From Roseiarcus sp963770035 (GTDB lineage: Bacteria; Pseudomonadota; Alphaproteobacteria; Rhizobiales; Beijerinckiaceae), in the NCBI GenBank assembly GCA_963770035.1, contig CAVYON010000038.1:248001-312000 (forward strand): DNA of 64,000 nucleotides, in the 5' to 3' direction. Below are positions 34,384 through 42,429 of the stretch, in pieces; position 1 is the first letter of the stretch, and each line of letters starts with the position of its first letter. Under the pieces are notes generated by a model. It had not been told where the DNA came from and searched no databases. It was given only the letters and a program-made list of their open reading frames with translations. Made by a program: the position numbers and the translations under genes.

Positions 34384-35295
34384 ATGAGCGATTTCGATTG
34401 GTGGGATCTCGACGCCCGGCTGCTGCGCCTGCTCGTGGCGATCGTCGAGACGGGCTCGATCACCGGCGCGGCGCAACGGCTCGGCGTCACCCAGTCCGCA
34501 GTCAGCCACCTTGCCGGCAAGCTGCGCGCGATCGTCGGCGACGCCCTGTTCGTCAAGGCGGGCCGCGGGATCGTCGCGACCGCGCGGGCCGAGGCTTTGG
34601 CGCTGCGCGCGCGCGACCTCTTGCGGGATCTCGAGCGCTTCGCTCATTCCGAGACGTTCGATCCGGCGCGCTGGCGGACGACCTTCGCCATCGCCGCCAA
34701 CGATCTTCAGCGGGACGCGCTGCTGCCGGGGCTCCTCGCACGCCTACGCGAGCGCGCGCCGGACGTAACGCTGAGGATCATCCCGTCCGATGCGCCGACG
34801 TCCGCCATGCTGCGCGAGGAGCGATGCAACCTGATCATCAGCCCGCGGCCGCCCGAAGGGGCGGACATCATGCAGAAGCGCCTGTTCGAGGACCGCTATC
34901 GCGTCTTCTATGACGGTGCGCGGCGCGCCGCGCCGCGCACGCGGGCGGAATACCTCGAAGCGGATCATGTCACCGTCGTCTATCCGCCGCAGCGGTCGCT
35001 CGACCTCGACGCGCATTTGGCGGCCAAGGGGATCAAGCGTCGGTTCGTCGTGACGGTGCCCGGATTCGCCGGCGTTCCGGCTTTCCTGCGTGGCGGCGAT
35101 CTGATCGCCACGGCGCCGAGCCTGTTGCGTTTCGGCCCGTTTCAGGCGCTCGCCAGCGCGACCCCGCCCATTCCCTGCCCGATCCTGCCGATGTTCCTGA
35201 TCTGGAGCCGGCGCGACCACGACGACCCGGCGCACCGGTGGATGCGGGCGGAGATCGAGGCGGCGGCGAAGCCGGTGGCGGCGCAGGCGCGGTAG
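34384..35295 (+). CDS. LysR-type regulator divergent from ligAB
   Basis: 303 residues from MSDFDWWDLDARLLR (ATG 34384). The winged HTH is at residues 8-68 (GSITGAAQRLGVTQSAVSHL). The effector domain contains TTFAIAANDLQRDALLPGL and ends ARWMRAEIEAAAKPV-like. It is the probable activator of ligAB. The last 240 bp recur in decayed form at 35818-36073. Confidence 0.88.
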   Translation: MSDFDWWDLDARLLRLLVAIVETGSITGAAQRLGVTQSAVSHLAGKLRAIVGDALFVKAGRGIVATARAEALALRARDLLRDLERFAHSETFDPARWRTTFAIAANDLQRDALLPGLLARLRERAPDVTLRIIPSDAPTSAMLREERCNLIISPRPPEGADIMQKRLFEDRYRVFYDGARRAAPRTRAEYLEADHVTVVYPPQRSLDLDAHLAAKGIKRRFVVTVPGFAGVPAFLRGGDLIATAPSLLRFGPFQALASATPPIPCPILPMFLIWSRRDHDDPAHRWMRAEIEAAAKPVAAQAR

Positions 35296-35427
35296 ACGCC
35301 TGGGGATCTCAGCTCGCCGTGCCGCCGCAAGGACGCAGGTGGGGCAATTGACAGTGTTCGACTTGCCAACTTAGGATTCTTTTGAAGCCGCACAGGACAA
35401 GCGCGGTCGATAACACGGGAGGAATTC

Positions 35428-35718
35428 ATGCGAATGATGTTGCGCGTCCACCTCGACGCCCTCAACGGAACCGAAGCGCTGAAGTCGGGGGCGTTGCAAA
35501 AGGCGGTCGCCACGTTCTCCGAGGCGTTCAAACCGGAAGCCTCGTACTTCTCACTCGAACGCGGCATGCGGACAGCTTTCTTCGTTTTCGACATGAAGGG
35601 CTCGCACCAGTGCCCGGAAGCCGCCGAAGCCTTCTTCGCCATCGGCTGCGACGTTCACTTGTCGCCTTGCATGACATCCGACGATCTTAAGGCGGGGCTC
35701 CCGGCTGCCGGGCTCTGA
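35428..35718 (+). CDS. Conserved-looking small protein of unknown function
   Basis: 96 residues with GGAGG ahead of the ATG at 35428. Compact and mixed alpha/beta in appearance: MRMMLRVHLDALNGTEALKS, then AFFVFDMKGSHQCPEAAEAF. It resembles small ferredoxin-like-fold (YCII/DUF3303-like) proteins in pattern only. It lies between the LysR gene and the decayed LysR copy. Confidence 0.55.
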   Translation: MRMMLRVHLDALNGTEALKSGALQKAVATFSEAFKPEASYFSLERGMRTAFFVFDMKGSHQCPEAAEAFFAIGCDVHLSPCMTSDDLKAGLPAAGL

Positions 35719-35817
35719 GAGATTGCGCCGGGAGCGCCGGGACCGGCCGAGATCGCCGGGGGCCGCTGCTGTGCTCCTCTCGCCAAGGGCGCGCGCTCGA
35801 AGACGCGGTTGAACGAG

Positions 35818-36073
35818 GCCGGGTCGTCGTGACGGCGCCCGGCTTCGTCGGCGTTCCCGCTTTCTGCGCGGCGGGGATCGGCTCGCCACTGCGCCGAGCC
35901 TCATGCGTTTCGGCCCGTTTCAGGCCCTCGCCAGCGCGACCCCGCCCGTCCCCTGCCCGATCCTGCCGAAGTTTATGATCTGGAGCCGCCGCGACCACGA
36001 CGACCCGGCGCACCGCTGGATACGGGCGGAGGTCGAGGCCGCGGCGAAGCCGGTGGCGGCGCAGGCGCGGTAG
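35818..36073 (+). pseudogene. Decayed second copy of the LysR C-terminal end
   Basis: The stretch from about 35818 to the TAG at 36071-36073 is closely similar to the end of the LysR gene at 35042-35295. Both contain TTTCGGCCCGTTTCAGGC and GGCGAAGCCGGTGGCGGCGC and the same stop. The copy has small indels that break the frame around 35868 (loss of bases in the CTTTCCTGCGT region). No start or HTH is present. It is a remnant of a tandem duplication or of a paralogue. Confidence 0.75.
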
Positions 36074-36138
36074 AAACAGGGCCATTCCTGCGTTCCGAGG
36101 CGTAGGCGCATGTCCGCGTTCGGTAAGGTCACGGCGCC

Positions 36139-36370
36139 TTACTTCGGCTCCTGCAGCGCCTGTTCGAGGGCCATGCGGATGAATCGCTGATAGGGCATTC
36201 CAGCGCGCTCCGCGCGCGCCCGGACGGCTTCGAGCAACTCGCTTGGCAAGCGCAGCGTGACCGGCTTGTCCTTGCGCTTGAGTTCAAAGCGCACAACCTG
36301 GCCTCCGGTTAGATCGTAAGCGCTCAAATCGGCGGTCTCGACAAAGTCTTTGGCTTCCTTGTCCGTCCTA
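36139..36370 (-). pseudogene. CopG/ribbon-helix-helix antitoxin-like gene, 5' end lost
   Basis: About 76 codons survive, beginning RTDKEAKDFVETADLSAYDL at the IS630 edge and ending LERAG-like MPYQRFIRMALEQALQEPK. Homologous antitoxins start roughly ten residues earlier, so only the start and first codons are missing, cut at the TA target of the IS630 element. KPVTLRLPSELLEAVRARAE is the RHH DNA-binding part. No partner toxin is visible on either side. Confidence 0.75.
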
Positions 36371-37427
36371 GAGCGGTTTCCGATCAATCCGTATCGTATC
36401 CGCAGGACCTGAAGTAATTCCCGCATTCGCCGGGTTTGAAGATTTCGGCGCAGGCTTCGAGTGCGTTCAGGAGGCCTGTGACGGTTCGCTCGGCGATTTT
36501 GCGCAGGAAGGCCTTGAGCTTGGAGTAGGCTTTTTCGATGGGATTCATGTCGGGGCTGTAAGGCGGCAGATAAAGCAACTCGGCTCCGGCGGCTTTGATG
36601 AGTTGCTCGACCCTTGCTCCCTTGTGGCTCGACAGATTGTCCATGACGACGACGTCGCCTTGCGAGAGCGTGGGAGCGAGGCATTTCTCCACCCAGTCCT
36701 CGAACGTGGCCGCGTTCATCGGCCGGTCGTAGGCCTTTTGCGCCACGAGACCGGAAAGGCGTAGGCCGGCGACGAGCGTGATGGTCTTGTAATGGCCATG
36801 CGGAATGCCGACCCGCAGTCGTCGACCGCGCCGGCATCGTCCGCCCTTGCGCGCCAGATTGGTGGAAGCCCCCGTTTCGTCAATGAACACGAGCTTCCTC
36901 GGATCGAGATCGAGTTGCGCCCCAAACCACTCCTGGCGCCGCTTCAAAACATCGGGGCGCTGCTGTTCCTCGGCATGCGCGGTTTTTTTTTGAATGTGAT
37001 CTCGTGCCGATCGAAGAAGCGCCAGATCACCGACAAAGAAAAGCGCTCGCTGCAGTTGGCGATCAACCGCTCCTGGATTTCCAACAACGTGATGTCCGGC
37101 TGACGACGAATGAGGCCAAGCAGATAATCGCCATGCGCCTCAATGCGGTCCGAGCGTCGATCCCCGCCCGTCGGCGCCGGGGAAATCTCGCCGGTGGCCT
37201 GGAAGCGCCAAACCCAACGGATGGCGCTGGCGATGCTGACCCCGAAACGCTTGGCCGCCGCGTTGCGCGACAGGCCGCCTGCACGGCCACAACAGCCTCC
37301 ACCACACGTGTGCGAAGATCTTCGGATAGCGCCATCCCCGCCGCCTCCTTCACGCGGCGGAGCCCATGAATCATGAACAGCCCTGATTCGGGAATCCCCC
37401 GCGATTTATTTCGCTGGGAAACCGCTC
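36371..37427 (-). mobile_element. IS630-family element (copy A) with TA duplication
   Basis: Ends are inverted repeats GAGCGGTTTC (36371) and GAAACCGCTC (ending 37427), flanked by TA on both sides (36369-36370 and 37428-37429), the IS630 hallmark. Length is 1057 bp. It sits at the broken 5' end of the antitoxin gene and abuts an IS1634 terminal repeat at 37431. Confidence 0.9.
36384..37335 (-). pseudogene. IS630 transposase in two frames plus one disabling frameshift
   Basis: The DDE transposase starts MALSEDLRTRVVEAVVA (37335). An indel near 37281-37284 throws the frame; the intact reading continues GLSRNAAAKRFGVS. At 36983-36991 a run of nine A residues followed by C (minus strand) allows a -1 shift that joins FDRHEITFKKK to HAEEQQRPDVLKRRQEWFG. 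The catalytic part has FIDETGAS, DNLSSHKG and LPPYSPDMNPIEKAYS. The A-run shift may be programmed, but the first frameshift probably kills the gene. Confidence 0.85.
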
Positions 37428-37430
37428 TAG

Positions 37431-39443
37431 CCCGACTTTCTCAACCGAGGTAGCGCGCGAGCGGAAAGGCGCGTGGAATCAAGGGTAGGCTGCCGAAGGT
37501 CTCCACTACATGGGGCGCAACGGGAGCTGCGCCGCCGGACCGGGAACGGCGATTCGCGGCGGCGGCTGCGGCGGCAGGGCGAGGCCGAGTTGTTGCAGGA
37601 GAAGCTTCTGGTCGACATTCGGCTCGGTGTGTCGGCACATGATCAGCGTTCGGCCGTCGGTGGTGGGGAAGTGGACGTCGAGCATTTGTATGCCGGCGAG
37701 CTTGTCGAGCACGGCGCGCGGGGTGAGGCCGGCGGCCATCGGCCGGAGCCGGGCGCGCAGCGTGACGTGCAGGCAATAGGCGAGGAAGGCCACGAAGATG
37801 TGCGCCTCGACGCGGCTCTCGAGCTGGTGGTAGATCGGCCGGAGTTGCAGATCGTCCTTGAGGTTCTTGAAGGCCGCCTCGACTTCGACGAGTTGAATGT
37901 AGAACCGCCACAGGTCGGCGGGATCGCGCCCAGACATGTTGGTGCGCAAAAGGTAGCGGCCTTCGCGCCGGCGCGCCTGGCGCAGCTTCTTGCGGTTGAG
38001 CGCGTAAGTGAAGGCGGCGGTGTGGGGATCGACCTTGATGTCGAGGAGGCGCCACGCCGCGGGCGCCTTGGCTTTGGCGGCGCCGAGCTTCATCAGTAGG
38101 CTCTCGCGGGTGAGGTCCATCAGCGCCAGCTTCGCCAGGCGCGCCCACAGCCATTTCAACCGCCGCTTCCGCATGGCGCGCTCCTTGTCGATGCGCGCCC
38201 GGCTCTGGGCGAACACGTAAAGCTCGTCGTCCTCGGCCAAGAGCTTCACTTCGACGCCCGGCCGCACCTCATGCCACGGCAGGCCGACGAGAGACTTCTC
38301 CAGCTTGCCGAGGCGTCCCTTCGGGGTCCCCACCAGATAGGCGACCGGCGGATCGGATTGCCGCATTTCGGCGAGCACGTCCTCGGTGGGGATGCCGCGG
38401 TCCATCACCCAGATGCGCTCCGCCTTGCCGTACTGCGCCTCGATCTTCGAAAGGAAGGCGCGCAGCGTCGTCTTGTCGGAAGTATTGCCGGGGAGAACCT
38501 CGTAGGCGAGCGGAAAGCCGTCGGGTGTCACCACGAGCGCAATGACCACCTGCACGCAGTCCGGACGCTTGTCGCGGCTGTAGCCGTAGCGGCGTTTGTC
38601 GCTGTCGTCGTCCGGCGGGTCGGATTCGAAGTACGTGCTGGTCAGATCATAGAGAAGGACGTCGAAGCGGGCGCCGAACAGATCCTGCCACCGCCGGCGC
38701 AGGTGCGTGAACAGCGCCGGCTTGTGCTCGACGAGCTTGTCGAGGCAACGATAGAGCGCGTTCTTCTCGACCAGCGCGAAATCTTCGCCGAGCAGATCGC
38801 CCATGGCGCTTTGCTCGAACCACAGCCGGTGTAAACGCCATTCGCTGCCCGGATCGATGAGCCGGTAACACGCCAGCGTCTGGAGAATGTGCCGCCAGCA
38901 GGTTCCTTCGCGGGAATCGGGCAGACGGGCCGCCCAGAAGCGGTCGAGTTCCAGTTGCTCGTAGAGCTGGCAGGCGAGCCAGCACGCGCCCCATTGCCGC
39001 GGCCGGTGTAGTTGCATGGCCCCGAGCCGGATCTGCACGCCGTGGTCCTCGGCGTGTTCGGGCAGCGGCCGATCGGCGGGGAACAGGGCCAATTGGGTCG
39101 GCTGTCGCGCCTCCTCGTCGAAAGCTTCGATCACCCGGCACCACGCCTCCTCCTGGCTGTCGTTGATCTCGCCAAGATAAAGCACCTGGCGCTGCACCAC
39201 CTTGCCGCCGGCGCAGCGCTTGCTCTCGACAATGCTCCAGTAGCAGTGCTCCTTGCCGTCCTTGAGACGGCGATTCGGTCGCAAATACATGGCGACCCCA
39301 GTCTACGCCAAACGCGCAATCTGAAAAGATACTAGGTCTCCACTACACGGCTATTTCAAAACCCGGCCATTGATCCGACTCGTCTTTTGCTCCTTCCCAG
39401 CCCCAAAATTCGTTCCCAGCCTGCTCCGGTTGAGAAAGTCGGG
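37431..39443 (-). mobile_element. IS1634-family element A
   Basis: A perfect 17-bp inverted repeat, CCCGACTTTCTCAACCG at 37431-37447 and its complement at 39427-39443, encloses one transposase gene (2013 bp in all). A 14-bp direct repeat AGGTCTCCACTACA occurs inside near each end (37497-37510 and 39334-39347), the left copy containing the transposase stop. No clear target duplication is seen; the right edge abuts a related IS1634 remnant. Confidence 0.75.
37506..39290 (-). CDS. IS1634-family transposase, apparently intact
   Basis: 594-residue DDE transposase (IS4 superfamily). Start MYLRPNRRLKDGKEHCYWSI. Catalytic neighbourhoods are DVLLYDLTSTYFESD, RIWVMDRGIPTEDVLAEM and the YREK-like VEVEAAFKNLKDDLQLRPIY. 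Unbroken frame and full length suggest it could still be active. Confidence 0.92.
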   Translation of the reverse strand: MYLRPNRRLKDGKEHCYWSIVESKRCAGGKVVQRQVLYLGEINDSQEEAWCRVIEAFDEEARQPTQLALFPADRPLPEHAEDHGVQIRLGAMQLHRPRQWGACWLACQLYEQLELDRFWAARLPDSREGTCWRHILQTLACYRLIDPGSEWRLHRLWFEQSAMGDLLGEDFALVEKNALYRCLDKLVEHKPALFTHLRRRWQDLFGARFDVLLYDLTSTYFESDPPDDDSDKRRYGYSRDKRPDCVQVVIALVVTPDGFPLAYEVLPGNTSDKTTLRAFLSKIEAQYGKAERIWVMDRGIPTEDVLAEMRQSDPPVAYLVGTPKGRLGKLEKSLVGLPWHEVRPGVEVKLLAEDDELYVFAQSRARIDKERAMRKRRLKWLWARLAKLALMDLTRESLLMKLGAAKAKAPAAWRLLDIKVDPHTAAFTYALNRKKLRQARRREGRYLLRTNMSGRDPADLWRFYIQLVEVEAAFKNLKDDLQLRPIYHQLESRVEAHIFVAFLAYCLHVTLRARLRPMAAGLTPRAVLDKLAGIQMLDVHFPTTDGRTLIMCRHTEPNVDQKLLLQQLGLALPPQPPPRIAVPGPAAQLPLRPM

Positions 39444-40420
39444 TTAGGCGGGGAGCTTGGCGGCGGTGATTTTGGGGTGCGGCTGGGCGGGCAGTTGCAG
39501 CCTCATTCGGTCGATGAGCAGGCGCAGGTCTGGCTCGGGTCCGGTGGTGCGGGTGAGGAGGATCTCGCGGCCGTCGGTGGTGGGCAGATGCACGTCGATC
39601 ATCTGCGCGGCGGCGAACTTCGCCAGCGCGCTGCGCACCGTGAGACCCGGGGCGAGGCTGTGCAGACGGCGGGTCAAGGTGATCTGCAGGCAATAGGCGA
39701 GGCGTAGGTCAGCGCGCCGGTCTTGTCGACGTCGGTCTCGACCAGCCGCCAGGCGGAGGGCGCCTTGGAGCGCGCCGCGCCGAGCTTCATCAGCCTTTCC
39801 TCGCGCGAGATGTCCATCTCGGCGAGTTTCTTCAGCCGCGCCCACAGCCACTTGAGCTGCCGCCTGCGCATCGCCCGCTCCTTGCTGACGCGATCGGCGC
39901 TCTGGGCGAAGACGTAGAGTTCGTCGCCCTGGGCGAGGAGCTTGACCTCGACACCCTCGCGCGCCTTGCGCCACGGCTTGTCGACGAGCTGCTTTTCGAG
40001 GCGGGTCAGGCGTCCTTTGGGCGTTCCGACCAGATACTGGACGGGCGGATCGGCCATGCGCATCTCGGCCAGGACCTCCTCGGTCGGCACGCCGCGGTCC
40101 ATCACCCAGACCCGCCGCGCCTTGCCGTACTGGCTCTCGATCTTTTCGAGGAACGACCGCAGCGTCCGTGCTGTCGGCCGTGTTGCCGGGCAGGACCTCG
40201 TAGGCGAGCGGCAGGCCTTCGGGGGTGACGACGAGGGCGATGACGAGTTGCGGGCAATCGGGCCGCTTGTCGCGGCTGTAGCCGTGGCGGCGTTTCGAGC
40301 CCTCGGGCAGGTCGGAGGCGTTGACCTCGAAATAGGTGCTGGTCAGATCGTAGAGCAGCCCGTCGAAGGAGGCGTTGAACAGATCGCGCCAATGCTGTGT
40401 CAGATGCGAGAACAGCGAGA
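39444..40420 (-). pseudogene. Truncated IS1634-family transposase remnant (element B)
   Basis: Related to, but distinct from, the transposase of element A. It retains SFDGLLYDLTSTYFEVNASD near 40400 and the C-terminus MIDVHLPTTDGREILLTRTT ending at 39444. The N-terminal third is absent. One inserted base near 40168 breaks the frame after GNTADST, and about 80 codons are deleted at 39700 between KTGALTYA and AYCLQITL. It touches the stop codon of the beta-helix gene. Confidence 0.85.
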
Positions 40421-42409
40421 TCAGACGAATTTGACCGCGCTCGGGTTGGCGGTGAGAGTTGCGGCGCTGACGCCGACAAGAGCGACGCTGTCGCCTCGGG
40501 TGTCGCCGATCATCACGCTGCCGTTTGAGGCCGAGGAGGCATGGCTCAGGACCGCGGCCAGATCCTGGGCCTGGGTCATGGCGCCGGTGAGATAGGAGAA
40601 GTCGGAGGTCGACAGGACAAGCCTGTCGGCGGTCGTTCCCGAGGCCGCAAAGCCGGAGATCGTATCCTTGCCGTACCCCGCGCTGAAGGCGAAGGTCTCC
40701 GCGCCGGCGTTCGCGTTGCCTGCCTGGATCGTCTCGTTGGCGTGGTAGGCGAGGCTGAACGAGCCGTTGCCGATCGCGAGGGTTTCGGACTGCCCGGACC
40801 GGGTGAGCGTGACGTTCTTCTGGTACAGGTCGATTTCGTTCGACGTTGCGCTGAAGTTCAGGTCGTCGGCCACGACGTTGCCGCCGTTGACGACCGATTG
40901 GTAGGCCGAATAGGCCCGCCCCTTGACGTTGGTGTAGAGGTATTCGAACGCCGAACCGGACCGGACGGTCGCAACAGAGAGCGCGGCGCCATTGGCGAGG
41001 TCGGTCGTGGACTGGCTGGCGGTGAGAGCGAAATTGGCCGCGGTGAGATTGAATTGGCCGCTGATGTCGATGGTCATGTCGGGCGAGGTGTCCCCGGCGA
41101 GCGCCACCTGGACGACGGTCATGTTGTGGGTCGGATCCAGTTGGTAGCGCACCTGGGCGCCGGCGCTGGTGAAGGCGTTCGTGCCGATGAAGGTGAAGGC
41201 CTGCGTGCCGGCGGCGCTCAGGTTGGCGTCGATATGGCTGAGATCGATGACGTCCTTGGCGACGCCGAAATTGAAGTTGATCCAGTCCGGCCCGAAAGGC
41301 GTCGAGTTGGCGGGCGAGAGATAGGTGAAGATGTTGGCTCCCGGGCCTCCGAAGAAGAACTGCTTGCCGAAGCCGCCGACGAAATTGTTTTCGTGGAGGC
41401 CTCCCGTCAGGTGGGCGCTCGGGCTGCCGTACAGGGTCGTCGGGCCGGTCTCCGTTCCGGCGTTGATGGTGGCGGCGTTGGTCGAGACGAGGAGATTTGG
41501 CGTCGGCAGCCCCGCCGCGTTGTAAGCCGCCCATGCGGCGGTGGAGTAGGCGGAGTTGCCGTAGTCCAAGATGACGTTTCCGCTCATTGTCACGCCGGAC
41601 ATTGGACCCGGAAAGAAGTCGTCGTTATATACACTAAAGCCGAGGTAGTTGTTGGTGATGGAGATATTGCTGAACGTGCCCGTTCCCATGTTGCCGGCGT
41701 CGATGACGGCCGAACCGCCGATCAGGTAGTTGCCGGTCACGGTCACATTGCTGGTGGTGACTTCGTTCATAGCGGTGATGCGAACGCAATCGTTCGAAAA
41801 GGAGACGGAGTTCGGGTTCAGTGTCCAGTCGATGAAATTGTTCGAGATGGTCATCGGCGCCGTGCTGTCGTTGATCGTGATCGCGTCCGGATGGAGACCG
41901 GTGCTCGCGTAGCCCGCTCCGGAGAAGTAGTTGCCGGAGATGAGGCCCCCGCCGTTCACATCGATGCCGTCGGATGGCGTGTCGAGAAAGCGATTGTTGG
42001 TGACGGTGATCCGGGTCTTCGACGTTATCCACATGCAGAGTGGAGAGGGGATACCTTCGCCGTCGAACGTGCAGTTGGTTACGGTCGTATTGGTTCCCTG
42101 GTTGACCTGGATGGCGTCGTACCCGGTCGTGGCGGCGAAGCTGCAGTTCTCGATCGTGATATTGCTGGCGCACACAGCAATGGTCGCATTGCCGAAGTCA
42201 TAGCCGCTGACGGTCGCGCCGGCTTGGCCAATAGAAACCACGTTGGTTTTGGCGTTGTAATACAAGGGGCCGCCGGGAGAGGTGGGGATCGAAGAGAGCG
42301 GCTTGAGCGAGGCGGCCGCGAGCGGATTGCCTGCCGGCGTATCGATCCCGGGGAGTTGCACTCCCGGATCCGCGTTGCGAAGCAACTGAAGTTCGGCGCT
42401 CGTGTACAT
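40421..42409 (-). CDS. Right-handed beta-helix protein, probably type I secreted
   Basis: 662 residues with no signal peptide. Residues about 55-300 are beta-helix coils rich in N and T (repeats such as ITIENCSF, TTVTNCTF, ITVTNNRFLD, MTISNNFID, VTVTGNYLIGG), the fold of pectate lyases, epimerases and tail-spike-like proteins. Residues about 345-440 resemble the serralysin/M10 C-terminal domain (GGPGANIFTYL, then KDVIDLSHIDANLSAAGTQA) used by type I secreted proteins, but calcium-binding GGxGxD repeats are degenerate. The catalytic function is not identifiable. It is boxed in by IS elements; its upstream region is the end of an IS1634 element. Confidence 0.75.
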   Translation of the reverse strand: MYTSAELQLLRNADPGVQLPGIDTPAGNPLAAASLKPLSSIPTSPGGPLYYNAKTNVVSIGQAGATVSGYDFGNATIAVCASNITIENCSFAATTGYDAIQVNQGTNTTVTNCTFDGEGIPSPLCMWITSKTRITVTNNRFLDTPSDGIDVNGGGLISGNYFSGAGYASTGLHPDAITINDSTAPMTISNNFIDWTLNPNSVSFSNDCVRITAMNEVTTSNVTVTGNYLIGGSAVIDAGNMGTGTFSNISITNNYLGFSVYNDDFFPGPMSGVTMSGNVILDYGNSAYSTAAWAAYNAAGLPTPNLLVSTNAATINAGTETGPTTLYGSPSAHLTGGLHENNFVGGFGKQFFFGGPGANIFTYLSPANSTPFGPDWINFNFGVAKDVIDLSHIDANLSAAGTQAFTFIGTNAFTSAGAQVRYQLDPTHNMTVVQVALAGDTSPDMTIDISGQFNLTAANFALTASQSTTDLANGAALSVATVRSGSAFEYLYTNVKGRAYSAYQSVVNGGNVVADDLNFSATSNEIDLYQKNVTLTRSGQSETLAIGNGSFSLAYHANETIQAGNANAGAETFAFSAGYGKDTISGFAASGTTADRLVLSTSDFSYLTGAMTQAQDLAAVLSHASSASNGSVMIGDTRGDSVALVGVSAATLTANPSAVKFV

Positions 42410-42429
42410 GACAGGCCTTTCGACTAATC

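Noticed and set aside
40541..42427. 628-residue plus-strand frame opposite the beta-helix gene
   Set aside because: Antisense shadow (V, G, R rich, no motifs); the minus strand has clear beta-helix and secretion-domain sequence.
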